Positions 45,301 to 52,768 of a DNA stretch of 64,000 nt are shown here, one piece after another (the stretch's first letter is position 1; the number at the start of each line of letters is the position of its first letter). The position numbers were made by a program, and so were the translations under genes. The notes under the pieces were generated by a model. It ran no database searches. It was not told where the DNA came from and saw only the letters and a program-made list of their open reading frames with translations. The DNA lies in IMG/VR virus record IMGVR_UViG_3300025141_012314, positions 16,342 through 80,341 of that record. One strand, given 5' to 3'. This DNA comes from a virus.

Positions 45301-47637
45301 GGTTCCAAACTGCGATCGGTAGACATCGGCGGAGTAATTGATACAGAGAATCCAGCATTCGATGTGGCTGCCGGTGATTGGCACACCTACGTTTTATATG
45401 GATCTGCCAGTGATGATAGTTCCCCCTCAGTAGAATACCAATCCCGCGGGTGGAACGGTTCTGGTTCGATCTGGGATAAGCGACTGCCCTTCGAGGCAAT
45501 TATAGAGCCGGAAGTATATCTGCAAGGCGCCTCATTTGTTAGCCAAGAGGCCCACCCATCAGCCTCCAACTCAATAGTAACTAGCTGGGGCGGTAAACTC
45601 GGTGGCGAAACGACTTATACCCGAATGGCACGCAACTTTTTTGGCGAAGTCGGATCGTTTTTCCTCAAAGATAAGGGCTTTACGAGATTAGAGTCGCAAA
45701 CAATTTCTGATGACCTTAGATTCCCCTCTGGCAGTGTTTACGGCGCCAGAATTAAGCTTCATCGTTCGACTCGTGGACCAAGAACATACAACGCAGAGGA
45801 TTACCCACAAATAGCATCCGGCTCTTGGCCAGATGCCAGCAGCAGCATTCACAGCCCGTGGGCAGCATACGGCGGCAGAAAGTGGGATCCGTCAAGCTCA
45901 TTGGGCTTGTCCTCTGGTGCCCCAACATATGGACTCTGGGCGTCGGGTTCCTTCCCGGTACCACAAGACCCGATACATAATCCAAACTTCGAAGAGTCTT
46001 TCACCTTGTATAGTAGACCCAGCGCTTTCTTCCCTCCGTGCGGAGGAAGACCCCCTATGTATTTGCAGAATGATAATCCCCCAACCCCGGGGCCAATGAT
46101 ACCAGAAGACTCACTAGTATTCCATCAGGGTGCCATGGGCTCAACAATAGGTATGAATCCTGCCGGCACACCACCATATTATGATGGCGAGGCGTGGGTT
46201 GATCTTATCTTTAGACCATCGCACACTAAGAGTTATGATTTGGAACAGATTTTAGCGGAAACGGAGATGGTATATTGGAGATTTGATGCGGGATATGCCG
46301 GCACGAATTTAAATTGGGATAACAGTTGTACAGAGAGATTGTCTGGATACCTTAATCAAGGTCCAACCACTTTAATACCGACGTATAACAACAATTTCTT
46401 CTGTGCGAAAGGCGCGGCCGCCGCCGCGGGAAATTATGCCGGAATCCCAATTTACGATGGCATGCACATTAACGCCAACTCAATGCAAGCTAGCGCAAGC
46501 TTAAACTTGTTAGGAGTGGAGAAGGTGAAGTTCGAAGAAATCGACAAGTTCGGAAATCTAGGAAGTACCAGAAACATCACCGAAGGTAAAAAGTGGGTTA
46601 TCCAACCTAAGTTTGAGACCCCGCACATGAACTTTAACTATAAGGGTGATCGCGGCATTAACAGCGGTTCATCAACGATTACAGTTCCGCAGAACTTCTC
46701 AGCGTCAGTACCACGCGGCATGTGGCATCAGTTCGGAACAATCCCGACAGACCCATCAACTGGTATCTTTATGGAGATCGGAGACATCCCAGAAGAGTGG
46801 CTCAAGAATCACTATATGGTTATTAATCAACCTAGTCCATATAATGATCACAACATCTCAAAAGGAATTTTCTTAAGCCATAACATGAAATCGCTTGCAA
46901 CTTTAGCCGGCTTCGATCAAACTAAGTCCCGTGCACGTTTGGGTGAGCTAGCGGAAAGCAGGACAATACGAGAAGCTGTAGTTGCTGTTCCGTATATTGT
47001 AGACTATCAAAAGGATGCAACCGGAGAAACCGGAAAACAAAGAAAGCGTTTTATATCGATTCCTCCGGAAAGATATTCGGCTGCGACTAATGAGCAAGTT
47101 GGTTCTAAATCCGGCGATTCTTTAGATGCATCTGGCGAATCCATCCGGAAGCTAGTTCAAAAAATGCCTCGATACGTAATGCCACCACAGTTCGACTTTA
47201 TTAGTAATGATAATATCGACCCTCTCGTAATGTATATCTTTGAGTTTGAATACAGCTTCGACAAAGATGACCTTTCATATATGTGGCAGAACATTGCACC
47301 GCGCGATTATCGAAAAGTAGACATGCAATTCCAATCGGTCGCACACGAACTAATGGATACTGAACTGCTATCAGAAAGAAACTTGACAGAGAGTGAAAAT
47401 CTGCGCTGGATGGTATTTAAGGTGAAACAGAAAGCTCAAACTGGTTATTACGATCAAGTTGTTAGACAGGCTGGGCAAGCATCTGATCAGTTCGAAAACA
47501 AAAAGCTCACTGACAAAGACGACGTGGGCTATCAGCTAAATTACAACTGGCCTTATGATTACTTATCTTTCGTAGAGCTAGTTAAGATAGATGCAGAAGT
47601 CTTATATAAAAAGCCCGACAAGAAGGATGAGAGCTAA
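36361..47637 (+). CDS. Giant virion protein (3758 residues) with LamG-like domains
   Basis: One open frame of 3758 codons (about 410 kDa). After a helical start (residues 1-70) comes a LamG/concanavalin-like domain: VEFWLQTG near 207, WHHYAIAIY near 300, closing at GSIDEFRYWK near 523. A second runs from about 1705 to 1910 (KSVLFTNSANSWIAV, KWHHIAVTYD near 1813, GAIDEMSIWQ near 1885). A third weaker one is near 990-1100 (DNERWNLSVRM, VKYWTKHIDNHSLDQHLYD). A second small beta domain is nested in the first, and its homologue is interrupted by the second LamG (see findings). The last 150 residues are aromatic and charged. The equivalent T4 gene order would place gp7 here. It could form or decorate the wedge and bind surface sugars. 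Confidence 0.85.
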   Translation: MSIKKLFHATDESRNYLSEAEQKDIYKAVESEKNLEELNELKEAFVPQVDYSNPAQFARFGSAYLYYKSAISNILDFYPYDGSDAEKNRFHNKTYPIDKYILDNNYPKSTGYGIISADGWGTQSSISGGYGVPATQEHITFFAGPGTGSFLSGTAATSMMPEPHNSKFQYSNVYEENPYLNAGLTSDYGSGSRDSNLKADFDRGVTVEFWLQTGSLGGTADTQKLVVFDMWNNEHSSSADYGRITIELTGGLRGTSTLGWTDSPFLLTVQSGNLFYNPDSPGTFQQKIGLGITTASLGEWHHYAIAIYNSGSDLRTDFYVDGRMNDAGTPTYATAVDAIDTAGVKAANVDSAFSFTIPTSAGGEGPATTIRLSAAQSTAPPVAGAGSSIGIGFSDKTDAEIAALIINAINAVATTNIVFAVSNNGQAGYDAGITATQGSSDTQITLTMDNPGIAGNLNIALVDTLGTSLVDTADFTGATGFQASSLGELTSKNMMGRLGALQYAPSGTMAKSTCTDLDGAGKLSGSIDEFRYWKTKRTGHDIGRNWINQVGGGVNTDIANTELGVYYKFNEGITGNSTVDGTVLDYGGRICNGRWQGYAANSRNTGSAIVSASAAPYERLDPVIRPEHPDIISLRSNLLSTGSTHDRQNNNLFINYMPSWIQDEYEPDDAYNGDLSLMSHVIGSYFDTMYQQVRALPSFVKASYTSGSHKPVPFAQHLPQSLGLDTPELFVDSSIIEQFLNRDDKTLFEGDLTETKNLIYLNLYNNLAHIFKSKGTERAIRNTLRCFNINDNVFKLNVYNRNHTFELKNNLRQTLSKETRVNFGHPDNLEAVVYQAMSSSNPNSLGYISGSGWKAAGQRVGYEQQYGFTLESDVIFPHYVAEVDPIQRNYTTSSLFGMYTVPTGSIIDNSNPEGVPSGLDPRVDFLDGTNTAFATSSTDTISDPANLQVYAIRTAADSKDVYFQLGSRNDPRPLLFHTASSLTSSVFYNVYDNERWNLSVRMKPSKPFANIVTGALSDTGQQFTYDVVFRGINTFLGDVKNSFELTGTLNYVSGSNLLAASKRVYCGAERTNITGTLLNKSDAQINSVKYWTKHIDNHSLDQHLYDMTNQGISGSYQNVAFWDPNNGPLDVLNLNTLALSWNFNNITGGSDVNGNFYVEDASSGSTELRTENYGWLGNKTGWQHTGYGYGFATSSTAVYVKDPINSFKFVNPERAVSNDMIQILSDDDEVLGIVETVPSYYYTLEKSLYGALSEEMLDFLAGVVDFNNVIGAPVNRYRSRYKNLEKLRESFFRRVNKVSSVEKYINYYKWFDGSISTIIEQMLPASADFEAEVFNTIESHVLERNKYQTPFPTYEFIEPDLDSTMEGLQSNTWDWQSGHSMEPSSPRRTDVNKPFVKQRMLRTSIELTSGDPEIDGQRENIRKIAFSQPTLSSSANVRYTPAGVGYSAQQFRRRALSAPYEMTIELSDNKSNIHGGVNFPPNKNIQFTYDALYPFGPLGTDPVVPLNVLFTQESDIVELAELYLADFNPKGKIIERSFKVHFGREWEDGLGGKNLKSSMAYPFSIVSSSVTTGYNKDVVNGLTGGIQITNLHNDVYGSDMEKPMQGPFTEYAVGGHQHRHTRINKGADNYKTRAEAWKLLVGECGGAPSGSMGLVAPDYPWPDIGQDPAAAEGTVSLAVGNVTTGDSVTIGDGDTTKTFEVPFENEKSVLFTNSANSWIAVSGDKSSSYGLPSDHPLDFYYLEKATISAWVSASATDKNAYIFQAGAPNGAIDVAIRTDNTVRLTQAWYRPAGGPYNVNAHWETDAAVITTGKWHHIAVTYDATLSASQDPKFFIDGVLVDSSAGMAVPADADTKLQLKRIVDRESTTKVITTIGGYNVNVPFSGAIDEMSIWQLSMSAEQITEVYATGSVQNLFKVSAYVSDNTNLYSWWRMGDDANDAVDGGGSYSLGVNSIVDQTGRANGNPGSEQSISTNVVTASTAGPNVSWTKGSNYFNSIQNLKDAINEQYVSGNLSITASAGSGSTVVNLNNSLYGDADSTKIYINGAFGNVSSSKSGASISVSGMAGGRNPTILNYNAPRATYYRDQVAKRPVNIRNIELKTGSTIIGNYRHRYEFVQTVGAWENPRAFVDHQPTLPSIINDNNNLTGSGIAGNFLLINRTSASHFDYGLTYAPTQLTGSKNKTVMTSRFSAPGSRETFQRGLKDVRSAEFSPYNTIPYKNQTVIKNSQGASGTISQTSGYRVSDIHGKDFGLRALLSRPSARFGRDSLFCDDPGASYEQAPSFQKNNRNTKISVKAAEQGFAEDKQYDNFFVTHQIPRMDRQYAWVTNSLSVHTPLLHGGARYYGMAPVHGDHAGYYVDKTNSSYTYEPYFSYVSESDVRPLTTRHPARTFAEGGLVQVHSNLNIYTLDAVTASQNYLGFPLDQPSLSAARVGAYGFQRNGNYFNRKGNKAAYLLKTEDLDAATVTASANYLNLVLTRRGANYGWNWTATHQQDHPILRAEKNTNKISVITGSDNGINRYRLSPVSMRGRPVYINYSNGDEDITLKATHNNEEIFFNDAEFNNLLGVSPENITTPYEQIVRAIQPSLNWVQYSENIFPSLRNEFATKSLDKPTYDNKYWRNSRTERTTVGTSFNNSWNVPRRGDIAGNATTLKEGVIINQSSWPLDAQESFLTRSTLPYYSSSANDDQTFRQQRVGELQNNYGPYKPGNDFDADHERRMLVSPSAKYSRKHLLQGAKTVTGPNGTHINETGSAVGMSFANFQVGAGEALWETGDQAGILVKNDEGGFTFEASASQPWYNSYEDYRQDLKVLAKDFSVIPEFRISEHIEDYVKYGIFTPNKTDTFELPETGINSSTSSFYKDYSNSDFMSGFLKVSKDTLLDAKEISLVCSAAIKFNPYKGFYPVQRTMDLSSQFSSSYADGFTGFLTASQTPIPFLNTKPWKKLLTGSTAVNGITPFIAPGILFNSIKAGMAVDYPIVTDGSKLRSVDIGGVIDTENPAFDVAAGDWHTYVLYGSASDDSSPSVEYQSRGWNGSGSIWDKRLPFEAIIEPEVYLQGASFVSQEAHPSASNSIVTSWGGKLGGETTYTRMARNFFGEVGSFFLKDKGFTRLESQTISDDLRFPSGSVYGARIKLHRSTRGPRTYNAEDYPQIASGSWPDASSSIHSPWAAYGGRKWDPSSSLGLSSGAPTYGLWASGSFPVPQDPIHNPNFEESFTLYSRPSAFFPPCGGRPPMYLQNDNPPTPGPMIPEDSLVFHQGAMGSTIGMNPAGTPPYYDGEAWVDLIFRPSHTKSYDLEQILAETEMVYWRFDAGYAGTNLNWDNSCTERLSGYLNQGPTTLIPTYNNNFFCAKGAAAAAGNYAGIPIYDGMHINANSMQASASLNLLGVEKVKFEEIDKFGNLGSTRNITEGKKWVIQPKFETPHMNFNYKGDRGINSGSSTITVPQNFSASVPRGMWHQFGTIPTDPSTGIFMEIGDIPEEWLKNHYMVINQPSPYNDHNISKGIFLSHNMKSLATLAGFDQTKSRARLGELAESRTIREAVVAVPYIVDYQKDATGETGKQRKRFISIPPERYSAATNEQVGSKSGDSLDASGESIRKLVQKMPRYVMPPQFDFISNDNIDPLVMYIFEFEYSFDKDDLSYMWQNIAPRDYRKVDMQFQSVAHELMDTELLSERNLTESENLRWMVFKVKQKAQTGYYDQVVRQAGQASDQFENKKLTDKDDVGYQLNYNWPYDYLSFVELVKIDAEVLYKKPDKKDES

Positions 47638-47642
47638 CAAAA

Positions 47643-48767
47643 ATGCCTAAATTTCTAGACAAGAAAGAACAAGTATATGAGTTAGAACTCACTCCTTTTG
47701 GTCGTCACAAATTGGCGAAGGGAACGTTTAAGCCCACCTACTATGGTTTCTATGATGACAATGTTGTTTATGATCGTCGGTATATGGGTCCCCCCACCAA
47801 TCGTGTAGATCACCTCCCCGACCCCCGCGCCATAGAACCACAGAACGACGTTAACGACAGGATTAAAGAAGACACTCAGTATATGGGCAGTCGGATCTTA
47901 TTTGCTGATATTGACGCTCAATCAAATGTGATTGTTAGCAGCGACGGAACATGGGAATCTGACATGTCTCCGATGGATCTAGAGGTTAAAGCTAATATAT
48001 TTCGAATGGACGAGTTAATCGGACATGTGAATTTTAGCGGCAACGACAACAAGCAGGCAGTCCCCGCATGGAAAGCGGTAGCGTTAAGCGGAGAGATAAC
48101 CTCTATATCGTCATCGGCGCCGCATAAAGCAGGACTCGCATCCTGGCACCTATCTCCTTCAGACGCGGTTCTGTATAAAAACATTCCCCAGATTAATATG
48201 AAAGCGCGCTATTCGCTGGAACTGACAGACACCACCGCAGCAGACTACATCTCCACAGAAACGGATACCATCGCCGGACAAGTCGCACACACCCCAGTAT
48301 TTGCTGACGGGAACATGGTTACTTTAAAAGCAGAGGTGCCGCTTCTCTATATTGAAGAAATGAACACAGAGTTACTAACTGAGAATTTTGATATTGAGAT
48401 ATTTGAGGTTGTGCAGGAGTTGCTTCATCCGGAGGATTCCAACAACCTCGCGACAAGGGATGTCTTAACAAGAAAGATCTTTCGCACAATAACTGAACAA
48501 ATCCAAGATGGATTCATGGTGTCAGCCCGCCCAGAAAAAGGCAATATTTCCGAGTCGACACTAACATCAGAAAGCGTTGAATATTTCTTTGACATCCAGA
48601 CCGACGCATTGGTCGACCGAGAAAAGGCATGCAAGTCTGCAGCCATTTATAACAAAGATTCTTATTATATTGATATGGATCTAGATTGCGACAACGTTGA
48701 AGATCTTGAACGTGCCTACTATGATATTTATGGCAACGTAACAGAGGCACCAGTATGCCTAGATTAA
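47643..48767 (+). CDS. Virion protein, LT..GR family member 1
   Basis: A 374-residue protein whose first 45 residues (LELTPFGRHKLAKGTFKPTY and FYDDNVVYD) share the motif L-T-x3-G-R-x3-(A)-x-G-x-F-K with the proteins at 55405 and 56486. The rest is beta/mixed without a motif I can name; the C-terminal region carries Cys pairs. The motif resembles the N-terminal attachment domain of tail-fibre or neck proteins. It follows the giant gene after 5 bases and overlaps the next gene by 13. Confidence 0.65.
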   Translation: MPKFLDKKEQVYELELTPFGRHKLAKGTFKPTYYGFYDDNVVYDRRYMGPPTNRVDHLPDPRAIEPQNDVNDRIKEDTQYMGSRILFADIDAQSNVIVSSDGTWESDMSPMDLEVKANIFRMDELIGHVNFSGNDNKQAVPAWKAVALSGEITSISSSAPHKAGLASWHLSPSDAVLYKNIPQINMKARYSLELTDTTAADYISTETDTIAGQVAHTPVFADGNMVTLKAEVPLLYIEEMNTELLTENFDIEIFEVVQELLHPEDSNNLATRDVLTRKIFRTITEQIQDGFMVSARPEKGNISESTLTSESVEYFFDIQTDALVDREKACKSAAIYNKDSYYIDMDLDCDNVEDLERAYYDIYGNVTEAPVCLD

Positions 48768-50326
48768 CTTCCGCACTGCCGACTCCGACGATATTTAAGA
48801 TATACGTTTACGATAATAAGCTTAAAATCTCTCTGGGAATATATGTGCCTGCACTGAACGACTCAGAGCCGGTCGATCATCTAAAATGGATCAACGAAAA
48901 GCTTAAGTTTTATGTTTCTTATGCAATGAGCACTAGAATAATTGATAAAATAGCATCGAGAGAAATAAGCATATTTGAATCTATGATCGACCCCGATGCC
49001 ACTGACGGGCGTTACCTAAAGGCTAATGGTAATACTCCCGAGGCTAAGTTCGTGAATTATAAAGAGTTTAGCTTTTTCGCGGAAAACTCTGATGGCGTAA
49101 CTGCTTATGATCAATGGAATCAAAAGATATACGATACAAATGATGCTATAACATATCTCTATACGGCTGAGGTAGAAATCGATTATGATAGTACCGATGA
49201 CGCGTTGACAATTTACGATCTTGACAGCGGACATAATAATCTTACTCTTTATGCGTTTTCATCGGCAGTAGATTCCATAACCGGGACTCCAAAATTCATA
49301 GAGACTGATGAGTCTGACCCATCTTTAGGATACTACGCCAACATTCCATCACTACCACTCCCTCTTCTATTACGCCAAACTAGCGACATTGGCTATGAAT
49401 CTGTCATTAAAGATGGCAAAATTGACGATGGTACGAAGATTGGCTATTACGATTCTTCGATGTCGCCATACGACAATACCCCATTGCAAGGTCTTGGCGG
49501 CGAATATTTTACACAAGGCAAAATAACGCCCGAGATAATCGTAGAAAAAATAAAATCTGTAACAGATCAAAGCAACCTAACTTCAGACACAGGCAAGTCG
49601 ATTGTTGAAAGTATCTCATATGTTTTAGAGACTGATAAAGATAGTCCGGATATATTAGCCAAGCTCAATGTATTACGAAAGTTATTCCCTTCTCGTGGAG
49701 GGGGCTCCGAAATCGGACGATTCTATGATTCATTCACAAAGGCTATTTTTCAGCTAAATAGAGGCATCAAATCAGGAACACCTCTCGCCAAGAAGTTAAC
49801 GCAGCAGGATGTAGTTATGGATCTTCGGTCCACGGTTTCTTCGAATAAATATAATATACAAAATGAAGATGATGAGAACCTATTGTTTGCTGACGCGCAA
49901 ATCACGCGCCAAATTTATGGTGATGAAGAGTCGGCAGATAGCACATCTAATGCACTAAACTGGGGTTATGTTTACTGTGATTTCGAAAAGATAATGAAAA
50001 CAAAGACAGCACTCTCTCAAATATTTGATGTTAAGAAAGTGGAACACCTTTTTGGTGGAGTTGAATTCACAAATGCGGGACTTAAATTAGACTACGTAGA
50101 ACTTAAGAAATATGATAGTACTTTAACCGCGCTGAAGACGGAGATATACACTGACTATACCGACTCAGATTTTACCTACTCTGATGCCGCATCGAATAGC
50201 GACGGCAGTTCTGACCCTTCACCTGATAACAGACCATCGAATACTGGAGACACAAACGGCGACGGTGAAACCGGAAGATACGCTAGCGCTCACGATCTCA
50301 GAATCAAAAAGGACAAGTTTTTATAA
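48755..50326 (+). CDS. Virion protein, unknown function
   Basis: A 523-residue acidic protein in the virion block. It begins with a helical/beta part (ALPTPTIFKIYVYDNKLKI) and ends with a low-complexity Ser/Asp-rich tail (residues about 465-505) containing DTNGDGETG, a calcium-loop-like D-x-N-x-D-G pattern. There is no known domain that I recognise. The TAATG junction at 50326 links it to the next gene. Function as a virion protein is inferred only from context. Confidence 0.6.
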   Translation: MPRLTSALPTPTIFKIYVYDNKLKISLGIYVPALNDSEPVDHLKWINEKLKFYVSYAMSTRIIDKIASREISIFESMIDPDATDGRYLKANGNTPEAKFVNYKEFSFFAENSDGVTAYDQWNQKIYDTNDAITYLYTAEVEIDYDSTDDALTIYDLDSGHNNLTLYAFSSAVDSITGTPKFIETDESDPSLGYYANIPSLPLPLLLRQTSDIGYESVIKDGKIDDGTKIGYYDSSMSPYDNTPLQGLGGEYFTQGKITPEIIVEKIKSVTDQSNLTSDTGKSIVESISYVLETDKDSPDILAKLNVLRKLFPSRGGGSEIGRFYDSFTKAIFQLNRGIKSGTPLAKKLTQQDVVMDLRSTVSSNKYNIQNEDDENLLFADAQITRQIYGDEESADSTSNALNWGYVYCDFEKIMKTKTALSQIFDVKKVEHLFGGVEFTNAGLKLDYVELKKYDSTLTALKTEIYTDYTDSDFTYSDAASNSDGSSDPSPDNRPSNTGDTNGDGETGRYASAHDLRIKKDKFL

Positions 50327-51588
50327 TGTCAGAAATAAAAGTTAATTATTCAACATTCAGTGCGGACGCAACGCGCGCAAACGCGAGCATACAATTTACA
50401 TCAACCGGCATCGATATCCCTGCCGGTGACGACTACTCCTATATTGCAGTCCGTAGTATCAACATGGCAGGTAAAGATGGACTTCATAGTTCTGTATTCG
50501 ATCATGATTATCGTTTAATGACCTTTGAGTTTCAAGATTATTATAATGCAAATATATCATTTGGCCAAATTGACAGCAAAACCGATGATGTGTACAAAGT
50601 AGCAGTGCGGTTTAGTGATAATACTATAGAATCAGTCAAATCCATAATACAATCTTATAGTGATATGATGGATCTGCTTTCCGGGTACCAAGAAGAGTCC
50701 ACGGATCCCTGTAACTACGGGAATATTTCAGAACAATTCAATCCCCATTTCATAACCGCAATGACCGAAAGATATGCAGATGATCCAAACTCCGCCCCAT
50801 GGGTGCAAGCACCGTTAATATTCGCTATGCATCGCGATTTATTATATGATGACTTCGGAGGAGACAAACAAAAGATAGTGGAATACGCCATGGCCAAAAG
50901 TGTCCAAATTTCGCCAGCCGCAGGCACTCCGACTGATATAGAAGATTTCTATATCAATTCCATCGAAGCACTCTGGGATAAATATTATAGCACCGACGGC
51001 ATTATCGGACAACGACTTAGCTCGGTCGGCGAAGACGAGAAAAAGATTCTCCTGACACAAGAGTACACCGATCTCCCAGAAGTTGTAGTTGCTGACTCAG
51101 TTTCAGAGTATCACGATTCATGGCGCTGGTACCCGGTTGCCGATATCCAATATGACACTGGGAACAACTACAATCATACCTCCGTTTCAAAGGCCGAAAA
51201 AGATTATGAAGACGATGAAGAGAAACGCGTCGAAGCTAGCTGGGTGTATCATAAATTTAGAAAGAAAATGGAAGGACTTAAAGATTTCTACGAGGACAAT
51301 CAAGGCTCTGACTTCATCGGCAACGAAGAGTTTGTTAAATTCATTAATGGAATGTTTGTAGATATCAATGATTATATAGAAGATAATGATGAAGGCACTG
51401 ATGGAGAGGTTCACGTCGCGGAGCCCTTCGAATACAACTCCTTCTATGATCGGACTGGTACTGTACAGACCAACACCGGGCTAGAACTCCCAGACAACAA
51501 TCACGATGATACTCAAATATATGTATCATATAAACAGGATTCCACCGGGCAAGTTCACATAATTATCTACCAATGGATGCTGAAATAA
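50326..51588 (+). CDS. Virion protein, unknown function
   Basis: A 420-residue protein beginning EIKVNYSTFSADATRANASI, with a beta-sandwich-like N-terminal third and a helical, highly charged C-terminal two thirds (KAEKDYEDDEEKRVEASW near residue 288). I do not recognise a family. Overlap with the gene before and short spacing to the next place it in the virion operon. Confidence 0.6.
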   Translation: MSEIKVNYSTFSADATRANASIQFTSTGIDIPAGDDYSYIAVRSINMAGKDGLHSSVFDHDYRLMTFEFQDYYNANISFGQIDSKTDDVYKVAVRFSDNTIESVKSIIQSYSDMMDLLSGYQEESTDPCNYGNISEQFNPHFITAMTERYADDPNSAPWVQAPLIFAMHRDLLYDDFGGDKQKIVEYAMAKSVQISPAAGTPTDIEDFYINSIEALWDKYYSTDGIIGQRLSSVGEDEKKILLTQEYTDLPEVVVADSVSEYHDSWRWYPVADIQYDTGNNYNHTSVSKAEKDYEDDEEKRVEASWVYHKFRKKMEGLKDFYEDNQGSDFIGNEEFVKFINGMFVDINDYIEDNDEGTDGEVHVAEPFEYNSFYDRTGTVQTNTGLELPDNNHDDTQIYVSYKQDSTGQVHIIIYQWMLK

Positions 51589-51607
51589 AGATTCAAGGAG
51601 CAGTATA

Positions 51608-52087
51608 ATGCCAAAACCAGTAGCAAAATTAAATAAAACAAAAGCCTCGCGCATGCGCAAAGGCAAATCTACGGCAGCATCGTCGACACTACAAAAAACA
51701 AATCAGAAGTTGTCGAAGAAAGGATACACCAGACCTCAAGCTCCAACTGACGACAACGAGATGTCATTAGACTTTCTTTTCACCATTGGCTGCACTGTAT
51801 CCCAGAAGCCTAAAGATTATTCGATGATTGCATTGCAGACTGACACAGAGACGGTTGAAAATCCGAATATCGAAGATCAAAAGATAGCAAATCTAAAGAA
51901 CATACAGATATCACCAGCAAAAATGTTCCCAGCAGATAACGATCCATTTTATGAATTGGATGAAGAGCCCCCACGTGGCTTCCGAAAGTATAGAGAAGAC
52001 CTTCTAAAAAAGGACAAAGCTCCGAATACTATTAGTTTGGCTGAAGACATTATTAACAACGCTAGTATGAAACAAATCGTTTTTTAA
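51608..52087 (+). CDS. Small basic-headed virion protein
   Basis: A 159-residue protein. Residues 1-45 are very basic with Lys, Thr and Ser (KTKASRMRKGKSTAASS), while the C-terminal half is acidic (PADNDPFYELDEEPPRGF). Such a charge split suits a protein contacting DNA or a negatively charged partner. AAGGAG lies upstream of the ATG. No family is recognised. Confidence 0.6.
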   Translation: MPKPVAKLNKTKASRMRKGKSTAASSTLQKTNQKLSKKGYTRPQAPTDDNEMSLDFLFTIGCTVSQKPKDYSMIALQTDTETVENPNIEDQKIANLKNIQISPAKMFPADNDPFYELDEEPPRGFRKYREDLLKKDKAPNTISLAEDIINNASMKQIVF

Positions 52088-52088
52088 A

Positions 52089-52101
52089 GTATTTATATAA
52101 A
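52089..52101 (+). promoter_or_regulatory. Candidate late promoter element (GTATTTATATAAA)
   Basis: TATTTATA at 52090-52097 in the 30-base gap before the gene at 52118. It has the same 8-base core as the element before gp25 and the same order of core, then GAGG ribosome site, then start. Confidence 0.4.
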
Positions 52102-52117
52102 CGAGGAAAGATAAGTA

Positions 52118-52768
52118 ATGGCAAAATCAACCCCAGCGCCAAGCGCCCAAGACATACCAGAACCATCAGTCGATCCAGAGGTTCTTGAAGCTATTGAAGC
52201 TGCCGGCGGAAACACGACCCACGATAAGTTTCAAGAACAACTACAAGAACAAAAAGACAAAAAAGCTGCCGATGATTTTGAGAAAGAATATATTTTTGAA
52301 CAATTAAATTCATATTATTTAGATGATGAAGGTCTCTTTTATGATGGGCTCCGCCTAATAGCCTCAACAGATCTAGAAGCAGCACAAGAGTATATCCAAC
52401 CCGGTGATCTGGGTGTGTGGTATTTCTTCACGGGAGAGGCTGCAGCACCGATTGAAAACTATTTTCTTTCCGGAGTTGAAACTTTGACGTTTGATTATAC
52501 AAGCACATTACAATATCTTGAAATCAGATACTCGACTGATGAAAGCAATAAACTAGATGCTCGATTTGGATCCGATAAGCAGCCTGCTGACGTTATCGCA
52601 TCGTCAATAAAAGAACTCGCAGGACAAGTGTTAACATCAAACATGTATAAAACCAGCTTAAATCCAACAATCAAAGTTCGTAATTTTAAAGCTGACCGGC
52701 TTTCTATTTTTACATCTAATACTATTTCGGAAACAGAAACCACCTCCACCACCGAGAGCGCATATTAA
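52118..52768 (+). CDS. Virion protein, unknown function
   Basis: A 216-residue protein. Residues 1-60 are charged and rich in Ala/Glu/Gln/Lys (coil-like, FQEQLQEQKDKKAADDF). Residues 65-190 look like a compact alpha/beta domain (GVETLTFDYTSTLQYLEIRY). The end is Thr/Ser-rich. It follows a TATTTATA element and shares an A with the next start (TAATG). The family is unknown. Confidence 0.6.
   Translation: MAKSTPAPSAQDIPEPSVDPEVLEAIEAAGGNTTHDKFQEQLQEQKDKKAADDFEKEYIFEQLNSYYLDDEGLFYDGLRLIASTDLEAAQEYIQPGDLGVWYFFTGEAAAPIENYFLSGVETLTFDYTSTLQYLEIRYSTDESNKLDARFGSDKQPADVIASSIKELAGQVLTSNMYKTSLNPTIKVRNFKADRLSIFTSNTISETETTSTTESAY

Noticed and set aside
46409-46434. GC-rich run GCGGCCGCCGCCGCGG as a regulatory or repeat element
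   Set aside because: It lies in frame within the giant gene and simply encodes a run of alanines (AAAAA).
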